From NCBI RefSeq assembly GCF_024105735.1, contig NZ_JAAAML010000003.1, positions 62,001 through 126,000 of the forward strand: a stretch of 64,000 bases of DNA, given 5' to 3'. This DNA is from Parahoeflea alexandrii (GTDB lineage: Bacteria > Pseudomonadota > Alphaproteobacteria > Rhizobiales > Rhizobiaceae). A program made the position numbers and the translations under genes. The stretch's first letter is position 1; every line of letters begins with the position of its first letter. This document shows positions 56,258 to 64,000 of this stretch, piece by piece. The notes under the pieces were generated by a model. That model made no database searches. It saw only the letters and a program-made list of their open reading frames with translations, and was not told the DNA's origin.

Positions 56258-56340
56258 TCCGGCGTGGGAGGATCAACTGGCTTTCGCCGTGACGGCCCGC
56301 GCAACAAGCGAGCGCAGGTGAGTGGCGGGAGTGCTCCCGC

Positions 56341-56446
56341 CTGGAGCATCCTGCGTTCAGGCGGAATCGCCTGACGCAGACAAGATGCTCCAGATTTAGG
56401 ATGTTAGAGCGTCCTTTGCGCGTCCAAATGGACGCGCGGCGCTCTT
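56341..56446. repeat. Tandem long-hairpin palindromic intergenic element
   Basis: Two adjacent structures are seen. The first pairs CTGGAGCATC (56341-56350) with GATGCTCCAG (56384-56393) and continues inside as a 12-bp stem with a bulged T and a GAAT loop. The second pairs AGAGCG (56406-56411) with CGCTCT (56440-56445) and GCGCGTCC (56418-56425) with GGACGCGC (56430-56437). Such composite palindromes recur in rhizobial intergenic regions (RIME-type elements are known); identity to a named family is not checked. Confidence 0.7.
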
Positions 56447-56489
56447 GAGATGGGACGCCCGGTTCCGGGCTGAGGAAAGGACCGCTAGA

Positions 56490-56681
56490 ATGCCGCAACT
56501 TCTTCTGCTCGTCGCCGTCGGCGCCGTAGCCTGGCTCGGCTACAAGCGCTTTCTGGCCGAGGCCGAACGCGTCAGCGCCAAGGTGAGGGACGCCGAAAAA
56601 GAATCGCGCACAGGTGCGCAGGGGACCCTGATCGAGGATCCCGAAACCGGCGAATACCGTCTGCGCAAGCCTGACGAGTAG
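56490..56681 (+). CDS. Small membrane-anchored hypothetical protein
   Basis: A 63-residue protein with one N-terminal hydrophobic helix (MPQLLLLVAVGAVAWLGYKR), a charged middle and a tail rich in Asp, Glu and Lys with the recurring phrase EDPETGEYR. The ATG at 56490 has GAAAGGA about 9 bp upstream. No family function is known to me. It lies between the hairpin element and glyQ and may be cotranscribed with glyQ. Confidence 0.65.
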   Translation: MPQLLLLVAVGAVAWLGYKRFLAEAERVSAKVRDAEKESRTGAQGTLIEDPETGEYRLRKPDE

Positions 56682-56822
56682 AAGGGGGTGGCGGGCCGAA
56701 GCCCCGCGCGCTGCAGTCCCGCACTTGACCGTAAACATGAGAAGTGGCACCTGTCGCCGCACATTCAGGACCGTTGTGGAAACGGCCCGCGAACCAATGA
56801 TGCGCCATCCGGATCCCAAGCC

Positions 56823-57785
56823 ATGACCGAAGTTCTTCCCGATCACATGCAGCCCACCCGCTCGTTTCAGGGGCTCATCCTCGCCCTGCATCGCTACTGG
56901 GCCGATTACGGCTGCGTCGTGCTGCAGCCCTACGACATGGAAGTCGGCGCCGGCACCTTCCACCCGGCCACCACGCTGCGCGCGCTCGGGCCGAAGCCGT
57001 GGAACGCGGCCTATGTACAGCCATCGCGCCGCCCCAAGGATGGCCGCTATGGCGAAAACCCCAACCGGCTGCAGCACTATTACCAGTACCAGGTGATCCT
57101 CAAGCCCAACCCGTCCAACCTGCAGGAGCTCTATCTCGGCTCGCTCGCCGCCATCGGCGTCGATCCGCTGCTGCATGACATCCGCTTTGTCGAGGACGAC
57201 TGGGAAAGCCCGACGCTGGGCGCCTGGGGGCTCGGCTGGGAATGCTGGTGCGACGGTATGGAAGTCAGCCAGTTCACCTATTTCCAGCAGGTCTGCGGCA
57301 TCGAATGTGCCCCGGTGGCCGGTGAATTGACTTACGGGGTCGAGCGTCTGGCCATGTATGTCCAGGGCGTCGACAGTATCTATGATCTCAACTTCAATGG
57401 CCGCGAAGGCGCCGAGAAGGTGACCTATGGCGATGTCTTCCTGCAGTCCGAGCAGGAATACTCCCGTTACAATTTCGAGATCGCCGACACCGCGATGCTG
57501 CTCAAGCATTTCGAGGATGCCGAGAAGGAATGCGAAGCCATCCTCAAGGCTGGCGCCCCGCAGGAACCCGGTTCACTGCACAGATGCGTCCTGCCGGCTT
57601 ATGATCAGTGCATCAAGGCAAGCCACGTCTTCAACCTGCTTGATGCGCGCGGCGTGATCTCGGTCACCGAGCGCCAGGGTTACATCCTCAGGGTGCGCAA
57701 TCTCTCGCGCCAGTGCGGCGAGGCTTTCCTGCTCACCGATGCGGGCGGCTCGAATTACCGGCCGGCTGCGGAAGCGGCGGAATAA
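56823..57785 (+). CDS. glyQ: Glycyl-tRNA synthetase alpha subunit
   Basis: A 320-residue alpha subunit of the bacterial alpha2beta2 glycyl-tRNA synthetase. [38 protein letters not shown] and [20 protein letters not shown] cover the catalytic core. The beta subunit gene glyS, often adjacent, is not found in the remaining window. The start MTEVLP is used; an upstream extension of 45 codons is not conserved. Confidence 0.96.
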   Translation: MTEVLPDHMQPTRSFQGLILALHRYWADYGCVVLQPYDMEVGAGTFHPATTLRALGPKPWNAAYVQPSRRPKDGRYGENPNRLQHYYQYQVILKPNPSNLQELYLGSLAAIGVDPLLHDIRFVEDDWESPTLGAWGLGWECWCDGMEVSQFTYFQQVCGIECAPVAGELTYGVERLAMYVQGVDSIYDLNFNGREGAEKVTYGDVFLQSEQEYSRYNFEIADTAMLLKHFEDAEKECEAILKAGAPQEPGSLHRCVLPAYDQCIKASHVFNLLDARGVISVTERQGYILRVRNLSRQCGEAFLLTDAGGSNYRPAAEAAE

Positions 57786-57845
57786 GGGGCACGCCGCTCA
57801 GGCAACCTTCAAAAGGGCCAGCGCCATTGCCTCGTCTGACCACGG

Positions 57846-57861
57846 CGGCTCGGGTGAGCCG
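57846..57861 (+). other. Short hairpin downstream of glyQ
   Basis: CGGCTC (57846-57851) pairs with GAGCCG (57856-57861) around GGGT. No strong T-run follows, so it is at most a weak terminator or RNA-stability element in the 167-bp gap. Confidence 0.3.
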
Positions 57862-57952
57862 TTGTCTGGTTGAATTTCCAGCGTGATGCACGTGCGGAGA
57901 GCCCTGCTGTCTGTTATCCTTCCGTGCGGGAGGATCACACAGGAGAAGCGAG

Positions 57953-58309
57953 ATGACCGCATTCAGACTGCCTCTTTCCGGCAATGTATCGCAACTGATC
58001 AGCCCCTGGGCCGGATGGTTCGGCAACAGCCAGCTGGGCCTGATCAACATCAATCTCGGCCAGTCGAGCGCTCCCGAGGTGGAGCAGGAAATCCTCGAAG
58101 ATGTCGGCAGCTACGGCCGGCAGTTGGGTCGCATCGGCGATGCTTTGGCAGTCTTGATCACCCACTTCCATCCTGAACGGCCGCTTGACCCAAAGGAAGA
58201 AAAAGCCATCCGCGCGCTGCGCGCGATGCTTGACCAGATCGGTGACATCAAGCAACGGCACGACCGGGTGGCAATTCGTCCCGGCACGGGCCGAGACCAT
58301 TCCGAATAG
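57953..58309 (+). CDS. Conserved hypothetical protein, 118 aa
   Basis: A soluble 118-residue protein with a strong ribosome site (AGGAGAAG) before the ATG. It contains LININLGQSSAPEVEQEIL, probable alpha-helices at 38-70, and a C-terminal charged helix (EEKAIRALRAMLDQIGDIK). No signal peptide or domain is recognised. It converges on the diguanylate cyclase gene with 17 bp between. I do not recognise the family. Confidence 0.7.
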   Translation: MTAFRLPLSGNVSQLISPWAGWFGNSQLGLININLGQSSAPEVEQEILEDVGSYGRQLGRIGDALAVLITHFHPERPLDPKEEKAIRALRAMLDQIGDIKQRHDRVAIRPGTGRDHSE

Positions 58310-58326
58310 GCCGCGCCAAGCCTGGT

Positions 58327-59811
58327 TCAGCCGGTTGAAGCGACCGTTACCGCAGCGGGTTTTTTGTTGCCGGGAGCGTTGGTGAACGAATGGCCTGAAT
58401 AATAGGCCCGCTTGTCGTCATACATCGCCCGGTCTGCCCGCTTGACCATGTCTTCCATGGTTTCGCCATCCTGGCTGGAGGCGCAACCGATCGAAACGCT
58501 GATCGGCGCATTCGAATAGAACTGGTTGTTGATGTGCAATAGCTCGGTGATCGTCTCGACCATGGCATTGACCGCCTTCCTGTCGGCGCCCGGCATCAGG
58601 ATGGCGAATTCGTCGCCGCCGATGCGCGCTGCATGGTTCGGGCGCGAGACCACGCTGTTCAGAACCTCGCCGAAACGGCGCAAAAGGGCGTCGCCGGCAT
58701 CATGCCCAAGCTGGTCATTGGCCTCCTTGAGCCCGTTGAGGTCCATGATGATCGCCGAAACCGGCCTCAGCGGCTTGCGCTCGAGCCGGTTGAGCTCGTC
58801 CATGTAGAAGGCGCGGTTGTGCAGCTTGGTCAGCACATCGTGCTTGCCGAGATATTCGAGATAGGCTTCGGCCTTCTTGCGCGCGGTGATGTCGGTCAGC
58901 GCCACCTGCACCTGTGACCAGTCCTCTTCGTGGCCCGGCAGCACGGCGAAATGCAGGAGGATGTGCCGGATCGACCCGTCGAGCGCGTAGTTCACCACCT
59001 CGCGCTGATGAAACAGCTTGCCTTCCCACAGATCCATCAGCTGTTCCCGGAACGGCTTTTCCATCTCGTCGCGGAAAATCTCGACCTGACGCTGCAGCAA
59101 TGTCTGCACATCGGACGCGCAGAACAGGTCGAGCGTTGCCTGGTTGACGTCGATGACCCGGATCTCGCTCATGCACTGGCGCACGAATTCGGGATGCACG
59201 TCCATGAACACTCGGAAGTCGACAATGCCGCGCTCACGCACGGTTTCGATCAGGTTCCTGATTTCGCTGAAATCCTCGACCCAGAGAGACACCGGCGAAT
59301 ACTCGAACAGCCCCTCGGCATGCCGGCGGCTTTGCGCCTCGTTGCGCCGTGCGTCTTCCCGCTCGGTCACGTCTTCCGTCGTCAGCAGGATCTGTCCGAG
59401 CGTTTCCTCGTGGCCTGGCAGCACCGATCCCTTGAGCTGGATGTCCATCCGCCTCCCCGAAAGCGAGTAATTGACCGCATTGCTCGAGAACTCGGTCTTG
59501 CCCTCCCACAATTCGGCCAGCTCGTTGACATGGCTTTCGAGCATGTCGTCGCGAAACACGACCGAGAGATTGCTGACCAGATGCTCAAGATCCGTGGCTT
59601 CGAACAGTTCGAGCGTCTTGCGGTTGACGTCCAGCACCCGGATCTTGCGCGAGCAGTCTGCGACACGCCTCACATCTTCTCTCAGGAAGGCGCGGATATC
59701 CTCCACACCTTCCGCACGCCACTGGTCGAACTGCCGTTTCACCCCGGAAAAATCCTCGATCCACATGGCAACCGGCGCGAGATCGAAAATGGCGGCGTCA
59801 AAGGTCTTCAT
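58327..59811 (-). CDS. Diguanylate cyclase with duplicated PAS-like sensor domains
   Basis: A 494-residue signalling protein. Two homologous sensor units of about 150 residues occupy roughly 8-155 and 170-315; both contain the pattern VxxWxEDFS, IRVxDVNxxTL, LWEGK, and LPGHEE. The C-terminal GGDEF domain keeps an intact GGDEF signature at residues 398-402 and should make cyclic di-GMP. No membrane helix or EAL domain is found. The sensed signal is unknown. Confidence 0.9.
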   Translation of the reverse strand: MKTFDAAIFDLAPVAMWIEDFSGVKRQFDQWRAEGVEDIRAFLREDVRRVADCSRKIRVLDVNRKTLELFEATDLEHLVSNLSVVFRDDMLESHVNELAELWEGKTEFSSNAVNYSLSGRRMDIQLKGSVLPGHEETLGQILLTTEDVTEREDARRNEAQSRRHAEGLFEYSPVSLWVEDFSEIRNLIETVRERGIVDFRVFMDVHPEFVRQCMSEIRVIDVNQATLDLFCASDVQTLLQRQVEIFRDEMEKPFREQLMDLWEGKLFHQREVVNYALDGSIRHILLHFAVLPGHEEDWSQVQVALTDITARKKAEAYLEYLGKHDVLTKLHNRAFYMDELNRLERKPLRPVSAIIMDLNGLKEANDQLGHDAGDALLRRFGEVLNSVVSRPNHAARIGGDEFAILMPGADRKAVNAMVETITELLHINNQFYSNAPISVSIGCASSQDGETMEDMVKRADRAMYDDKRAYYSGHSFTNAPGNKKPAAVTVASTG

Positions 59812-60120
59812 GTCGCAACGGTTCCTGTATCGGCAAAGCCCGCCTGGTACTCAAAACGAAAACATCGGGGGAAGGCGGCTCGGAGAAGTATGGGACGGGA
59901 ATGGTAAACCATTGCTTGACAACTGCCGGATGAAGCATGATTTCGCGGCTTCGCCGATGCCTCGACGCAACACGCTCTCGTTCAGATGCCACAACGGCCG
60001 GCAACGGGCCGGCATGGTCTGCTCCATGGATTTTTGCGGTGAGTATGCGTAAGGTCGCTCAGCCGCCCGGTCGGGCCTGTGCGCGGCAATGGACAACGGT
60101 TTTTGGTCGGGAGTGAACCT
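59812..60120. other. Divergent intergenic region between diguanylate cyclase and lemA
   Basis: A 309-bp gap with promoters in both directions. TTGACA at 59916-59921 is a possible -35 for the lemA direction, but no good -10 lies at the right distance. GGGAG just before the lemA ATG is its ribosome site. I see no RNA gene or repeat. Confidence 0.4.
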
Positions 60121-60678
60121 ATGGGGACTTGGATTATTCTGGCGGTGCTGGCTGGCATCGTGATTTACGCGATTTCGCTTTACAACACGCTGGTCAAGAA
60201 CCGCCAGATGGCCGGAGAGGGCTGGAGCGGAATTGACGTTCAGCTCAAGCGCCGCGCCGACCTGATTCCCAACCTGCTCGAATCGGTCAAGGGTTACATG
60301 ACCCACGAACGCGAGCTCCTCGAAGAGGTCACCCGTCTGCGCAGCCAGGCCGTGGCCGGCGCGAGCGGTTCGCCCGAGCAGCGGGCCTCGCTCGAAGGTG
60401 CGCTCAGCGGCGCGCTCGGACGGCTTATGGCGGTGGCGGAAAACTACCCCGATCTCAAGGCCAACGAGAACTTCAAGGAATTCCAGGACGCGCTGGAGGA
60501 AACCGAAAACGAGATCTCGATGTCGCGCCGCTACTACAACGGTGCGGTCCGCAATCTCAACGTCTCGGTTGAGAGCTTCCCCTCGATGCTGGTCGCCAGG
60601 CAGTTCGGTTTCGTCAAGGCGGAATACTTCGAGATCGAGGACGAGGCCGACCGCGCCGTTCCGAAAGTCAAATTCTGA
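60121..60678 (+). CDS. lemA: LemA-family protein
   Basis: A 185-residue protein with one N-terminal membrane helix (about 3-22), then a helical bundle; SLYNTLVKNRQMAGEGWSGI and DVQLKRRADLIPNLLESVKG are family signatures. LemA proteins often lie beside DUF2207 or TPM-domain genes, as here. Their function is still unclear. It leads a three-gene set with aroA and DUF2207. The ATG at 60121 gives the conserved N-terminus. Confidence 0.93.
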   Translation: MGTWIILAVLAGIVIYAISLYNTLVKNRQMAGEGWSGIDVQLKRRADLIPNLLESVKGYMTHERELLEEVTRLRSQAVAGASGSPEQRASLEGALSGALGRLMAVAENYPDLKANENFKEFQDALEETENEISMSRRYYNGAVRNLNVSVESFPSMLVARQFGFVKAEYFEIEDEADRAVPKVKF

Positions 60679-60710
60679 CCGCCGCAGGGCTGGTCTGTCG
60701 AGAATGAAGC

Positions 60711-61976
60711 ATGACACTTGAAAAGCTTACAATCGTGCCTCCGGGGCATGCCCTCTCGGGCGTCGTCGCACCTCCGGGATCCAAGTCGATCACCAACCGG
60801 GCGCTTCTGCTTGCTGGCCTCGCAAGGGGCACCAGCCGGCTGACCGGCGCGCTCAAGAGCGATGACACCCGCTACATGGCCGATGCCCTGCGCGCCATGG
60901 GCGTGGACATTGAAGAGCCCGATGCCACCAGCTTCGTGGTCACCGGCACCGGCACGCTCGAACCACCCGCCGGGCCGCTGTTTCTGGGCAATGCAGGCAC
61001 CGCAACGCGGTTTCTGACCGCCGCGGTGGCTCTCGGCAATGGCTGCTTTGTCGTCGACGGCGATGAACACATGCGCAAGCGGCCGATCACACCGCTGGTC
61101 GACGCGCTCAGGGCATTGGGTGTCGATGTGTCGGCCCCCACCGGATGTCCCCCGGTCACTGTGAAGGGGACGGGTGGATTTGCCTCCCACCACGTGATCA
61201 TCGATGCCGGCCTGTCGAGCCAGTATGTCTCCGCGCTGCTGATGGCCGCGCCCTGCTCGGGCAAACAGTTCACTGTCGAGCTCGCCGGCGATGACATCGG
61301 CGCGCGCGGCTACATCGACCTGACGCTGGCGGCGATGCGCGCCTTTGGAGCCGAAGTCGAGCAGGTTACGCCATCGGTCTGGCGCGTTGAGCCGACCGGA
61401 TATCGCGCCGCCGATTTCCACGTCGAGCCCGATGCGTCCGCCGCAACCTATCTCTGGGGCGCACAAGCGCTCACCGGCGGCAGCATCGACATCGGCACGG
61501 CCGCGTCCGATTTCACCCAGCCCGACGCCAGGGCCTTCGAGGTGATCTCGGCCTTTCCACACATGCCCGCCGTCATCGACGGCTCGCAGATGCAGGACGC
61601 CATACCCACCATCGCCGTGCTGGCCGCCTACAACACCACGCCGGTGCGCTTTACCGGCATTTCAAACCTGCGCGTCAAGGAGTGCGACCGGGTGCGCGCG
61701 CTATCGCTCGGCCTCAACGCTATCCGCGAAGGCCTTGCGCGGGAGGAGGGCGATGACCTGATCGTCAACTCCGACCCCATGCTCGCCGGCCAGACCCTGC
61801 CGGCTGAGATCGACACTTTCGCCGATCACCGCATCGCCATGAGTTTCGCGCTGGCCGGCCTGAAGACCTCGGGTATCACCATTCTCGATCCCAAATGCGT
61901 CGGCAAGACCTATCCCGGCTACTGGGACGCGCTGACGTCGCTGGGTGTGACCTATAAGCAGGAGATCCCAAAATGA
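60711..61976 (+). CDS. aroA: 3-phosphoshikimate 1-carboxyvinyltransferase (EPSP synthase), divergent
   Basis: A 421-residue EPSP synthase joining phosphoenolpyruvate and shikimate-3-phosphate in aromatic amino acid synthesis. PPGSKSITNRALLLAGLA, LFLGNAGTATRFLTAAVAL, RVKECDRVRAL and DHRIAMSFALAGL are conserved substrate sites. The GNAGTATR motif looks like the class I pattern (GNAGTAMR), with Phe at the place of the usual Pro, unlike the GNAATGCR of class II. The context lacks cmk and rpsA, the usual neighbours. It overlaps DUF2207 by four bases and follows lemA by 32 bp. Confidence 0.9.
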   Translation: MTLEKLTIVPPGHALSGVVAPPGSKSITNRALLLAGLARGTSRLTGALKSDDTRYMADALRAMGVDIEEPDATSFVVTGTGTLEPPAGPLFLGNAGTATRFLTAAVALGNGCFVVDGDEHMRKRPITPLVDALRALGVDVSAPTGCPPVTVKGTGGFASHHVIIDAGLSSQYVSALLMAAPCSGKQFTVELAGDDIGARGYIDLTLAAMRAFGAEVEQVTPSVWRVEPTGYRAADFHVEPDASAATYLWGAQALTGGSIDIGTAASDFTQPDARAFEVISAFPHMPAVIDGSQMQDAIPTIAVLAAYNTTPVRFTGISNLRVKECDRVRALSLGLNAIREGLAREEGDDLIVNSDPMLAGQTLPAEIDTFADHRIAMSFALAGLKTSGITILDPKCVGKTYPGYWDALTSLGVTYKQEIPK

Positions 61977-63910
61977 AATGGCTCCTTTCCTTCGTCTCCG
62001 CGGTGCTGTTCTCGCTGATGCTGACTGGCGGGGTATGGGCGAGGGAAGAGATCCGCAACTACCAGGTCGACATCGATGTGCGCACCGACGCGTCGATCGA
62101 GGTCACCGAGACCATCACCGTCAATGCTGAAGGCAACGACATCCGCCGCGGCATCTACCGCGACATCCCGCTGCGCGCGCTCGATGACTGGGGCCTGTGG
62201 TCGAGCAATGGCTTCGACCTCGTCGAGGTACTGCACAATGGCCGCCCGTCACCCTACCATACCGAGTGGCAGGGCCGTTTCTTCCGCATCCTGATCGGCG
62301 ATGCCGATGTGTTCATCCCGCGCGGAGAGCACACTTACACGATCCGCTATGTCACCACCCGGCAGTTGCGCTTCTTCGACGGATATGACGAACTCTACTG
62401 GAACGTCACCGGCAATTTCTGGAGCTTCCCGATCCTCAAGGCGGAAGCCCGCGTTTCCCTGCCCGATGGCGCCCGCGCGATCCCGGATCAGGTGACCGCC
62501 TACACCGGCCCGTTTGGCGCGACCGCTGGCAACTATACCGGCTCGGTTCTTGGTGACGGCTCCGAAGTCCGCTTCGCCGTGACGCGGCCGCTTGGCCCCG
62601 AGGAAGGCATGACCATCGCCGTCGGCTTCACCGAGGGAATTGTCACGCCGGATTCGGGCGGAGGCTTTTCTGGCCTTGCCGACAACGTCGGGATCTTCCT
62701 CTTGATCCTCGGCTGGCTCGGTGTCCCCGCCTATTTCCTCTACGCCTGGAACAGGGTCGGCCGCGATCCGCCGTCACCGCCTGTCATTCCGCTGTTCCAT
62801 CCGCCTGAAAAACTTTCGCCGGCAGCGCTGTCCTATGCCCATTTCAACGGCTTCCGTTCCGGCAAGAAAGGCATCGATCTGCCTTTCATCGCAGCGCTGC
62901 TGTCGCTCGGGGTAAAGCGCTTCCTTGAGATCGATGAGGATTCGCGGGGAACAGTGACGCTGCAGCGTGGCGATGCGGCTGGTTCGCCTGGTTCGCCGGT
63001 GCTGCCGAGAGGAGAAGAGGCACTCTACTCGACACTGCTCGCCAATCGCGAGGAGATCATCCTCGACAAGCACAACGGTCCGGTCCTGAAGAGTGCCTTA
63101 ACGAAGCTCCGGATGGCGATTTCCCGCGAATATGCGGGACGCTATTACAACGCCAATATCGGCTGGTTCATCCCCGGCGTCCTTCTTGCCGTTACTTCGT
63201 TCATCATTGGCCTGATTCTCCAGGATCCGCCGGAAGAAGGCATTCTCTACCTGATCCCCGTGCTGATGACCTCGCTGTTTGGCGGCGCCCTTTGGATTGC
63301 CGGTCGAAGCCTGTTCGCTCAAGGCGGCGCCGGCAACCGGATCTTCGGCGCCACCCTCTTTCTCGTGGGCGCGGCTGTTTTCATGATCGGCGTGCTTGTT
63401 GTCCTGGTGCCCGGTGACATGCCCGTCTACCAGCTGGCCGGAGTTCTTCTGATCGTCGGCAGCGTGACGATGATCTTGATGGTCTGGTTGCTTGGAGCAC
63501 CGACCGCGGTTGGCGCCAAGGTGCTGACCGACATCAAGGGCTTCAAGCTCTATCTCGAGACCGCCGAAACCAACCGGCTCAACATGCGCGACGCGCCGGT
63601 CATGTCGGAAGAGCTGTTCGAGCGCTTCCTGCCCTATGCGGCGGGACTTGGTGTGGAAAAGCCCTGGTCGGAAGCCTGGGCCGCGCATCTGGCCCGCATC
63701 GCGCCGGAGCGCGAGCGTGAGTACCGGCCGGGCTGGTACCACGGCAGTTCCTGGTCGCCCGGCAACATCGGTGCCGCCGCTGCATCCTCCGTGGCCGCCG
63801 TTTCCGCGGCCATGGCCGCCTCCATGCCGCAACCCAAGAGCTCATCGGGGTCCTCCGGCGGCGGCTCGTCGGGCGGCGGCGGCGGTGGTGGCGGCGGCGG
63901 CGGCTGGTAA
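61973..63910 (+). CDS. DUF2207 membrane protein with Gly/Ser-rich tail
   Basis: A 645-residue protein: signal peptide (about 1-23), an extracytoplasmic beta domain (DUF2207 proper, about 26-225), a membrane helix (about 238-258), a cytoplasmic region, then four hydrophobic segments (about 395-505) and a soluble part. It ends with a Gly/Ser-rich tail of about 25 residues, mostly glycine, closing with Trp. DUF2207 proteins are often linked to LemA. No enzymatic motif is visible. After its stop, 63911-64000 shows no feature. Confidence 0.9.
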   Translation: MKWLLSFVSAVLFSLMLTGGVWAREEIRNYQVDIDVRTDASIEVTETITVNAEGNDIRRGIYRDIPLRALDDWGLWSSNGFDLVEVLHNGRPSPYHTEWQGRFFRILIGDADVFIPRGEHTYTIRYVTTRQLRFFDGYDELYWNVTGNFWSFPILKAEARVSLPDGARAIPDQVTAYTGPFGATAGNYTGSVLGDGSEVRFAVTRPLGPEEGMTIAVGFTEGIVTPDSGGGFSGLADNVGIFLLILGWLGVPAYFLYAWNRVGRDPPSPPVIPLFHPPEKLSPAALSYAHFNGFRSGKKGIDLPFIAALLSLGVKRFLEIDEDSRGTVTLQRGDAAGSPGSPVLPRGEEALYSTLLANREEIILDKHNGPVLKSALTKLRMAISREYAGRYYNANIGWFIPGVLLAVTSFIIGLILQDPPEEGILYLIPVLMTSLFGGALWIAGRSLFAQGGAGNRIFGATLFLVGAAVFMIGVLVVLVPGDMPVYQLAGVLLIVGSVTMILMVWLLGAPTAVGAKVLTDIKGFKLYLETAETNRLNMRDAPVMSEELFERFLPYAAGLGVEKPWSEAWAAHLARIAPEREREYRPGWYHGSSWSPGNIGAAAASSVAAVSAAMAASMPQPKSSSGSSGGGSSGGGGGGGGGGGW

Positions 63911-64000
63911 GCCGGCCAGCAGCAGCGTGCCGTACTCAGGCACCGAAGAACTGTTGAGTGAGGGTTGTCTTCCGGTGCAGCCGTTCTCGCTCGTGGCTGC

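Noticed and set aside
1-64000. CRISPR array, prophage, insertion sequence, tRNA or rRNA gene
   Set aside because: I found no spaced repeats, transposase or phage genes, cloverleaf or rRNA-like sequence while reading the intergenic regions, though a dedicated scan was not possible.

Overview
This is a 64 kb chromosomal window from a high-GC alphaproteobacterium, most likely Hyphomicrobiales (Rhizobiaceae/Phyllobacteriaceae-like, a Hoeflea-type genome being plausible). The evidence for this is the atpI-B-E-F'-F cluster separated from F1, a bdhA operon mixed with xanthine dehydrogenase genes as known in Sinorhizobium, a BacA/SbmA-type transporter, GANTC (CcrM) motifs and rhizobial-style palindromic intergenic repeats. 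I see no prophage, insertion sequence, CRISPR array, tRNA or rRNA. Nearly all genes are intact, and only the gene at the left edge is cut by the window.

Layout. 1-3.4 kb (minus): the Anbu proteasome-like protease (cut) with a transglutaminase, an alpha-E protein and a circularly permuted ATP-grasp protein, a conserved operon without an established substrate. 3.6-12.8 kb: DMT exporter, GNAT acetyltransferase, non-pyrrolysine MttB-family methyltransferase, a large multi-PAS hybrid kinase, and MnmD facing a FAD oxidoreductase across a shared start site. 12.9-18.1 kb: purine ring degradation, with puuE-uraD-allA-uraH (plus) converging on guaD-puuD (minus) across a bidirectional terminator. 18.3-23.7 kb: ugpBAEC importer for glycerol-3-phosphate/glycerophosphodiesters plus a phosphodiesterase-fold protein, behind a Pho-box-like repeat. 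23.7-26.8 kb: MarR-EmrA-EmrB efflux unit with a palindromic operator. 27.0-35.3 kb: GMC oxidoreductase converging on bdhA-patatin-xdhA-xdhB-xdhC. 35.5-44.3 kb: MFS transporter, SbmA/BacA, polysaccharide deacetylase, DksA-like protein, NnrU-like protein, YfgM-like protein, Der and a SleB-type hydrolase. 44.5-47.3 kb: Fo ATP synthase operon with an internal hairpin and a strong terminator. 47.4-64 kb: rnhB, radical SAM protein, small glycosyltransferase-like protein, isoprenoid genes (polyprenyl diphosphate synthase, TPR protein, ispE), DUF2007, TrmN6-like methyltransferase, S49 peptidase, glyQ, a duplicated-PAS diguanylate cyclase, and lemA-aroA-DUF2207.

How the genes work together. GuaD (guanine to xanthine), XdhABC (xanthine to urate), PuuD (urate to 5-hydroxyisourate), UraH, UraD, PuuE (to allantoate) and AllA (ureidoglycolate to glyoxylate plus urea) give an almost complete purine catabolic route; the allantoate-to-ureidoglycolate step is not in the window. 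The ugp genes, their Pho-box-like repeat and the linked phosphodiesterase suggest phosphorus scavenging. BdhA (3-hydroxybutyrate oxidation) and the coupled patatin hydrolase suggest storage-polymer or lipid turnover.

The most interesting leads are the Anbu operon, the patatin gene placed inside the bdhA-xdh operon, the phosphodiesterase in the place of UgpQ, the lemA-aroA-DUF2207 operon carrying a class-I-like EPSP synthase, and the shared CATG start between mnmD and its FAD oxidoreductase neighbour. All functional statements rest on recognised families and motifs; no database search was run.
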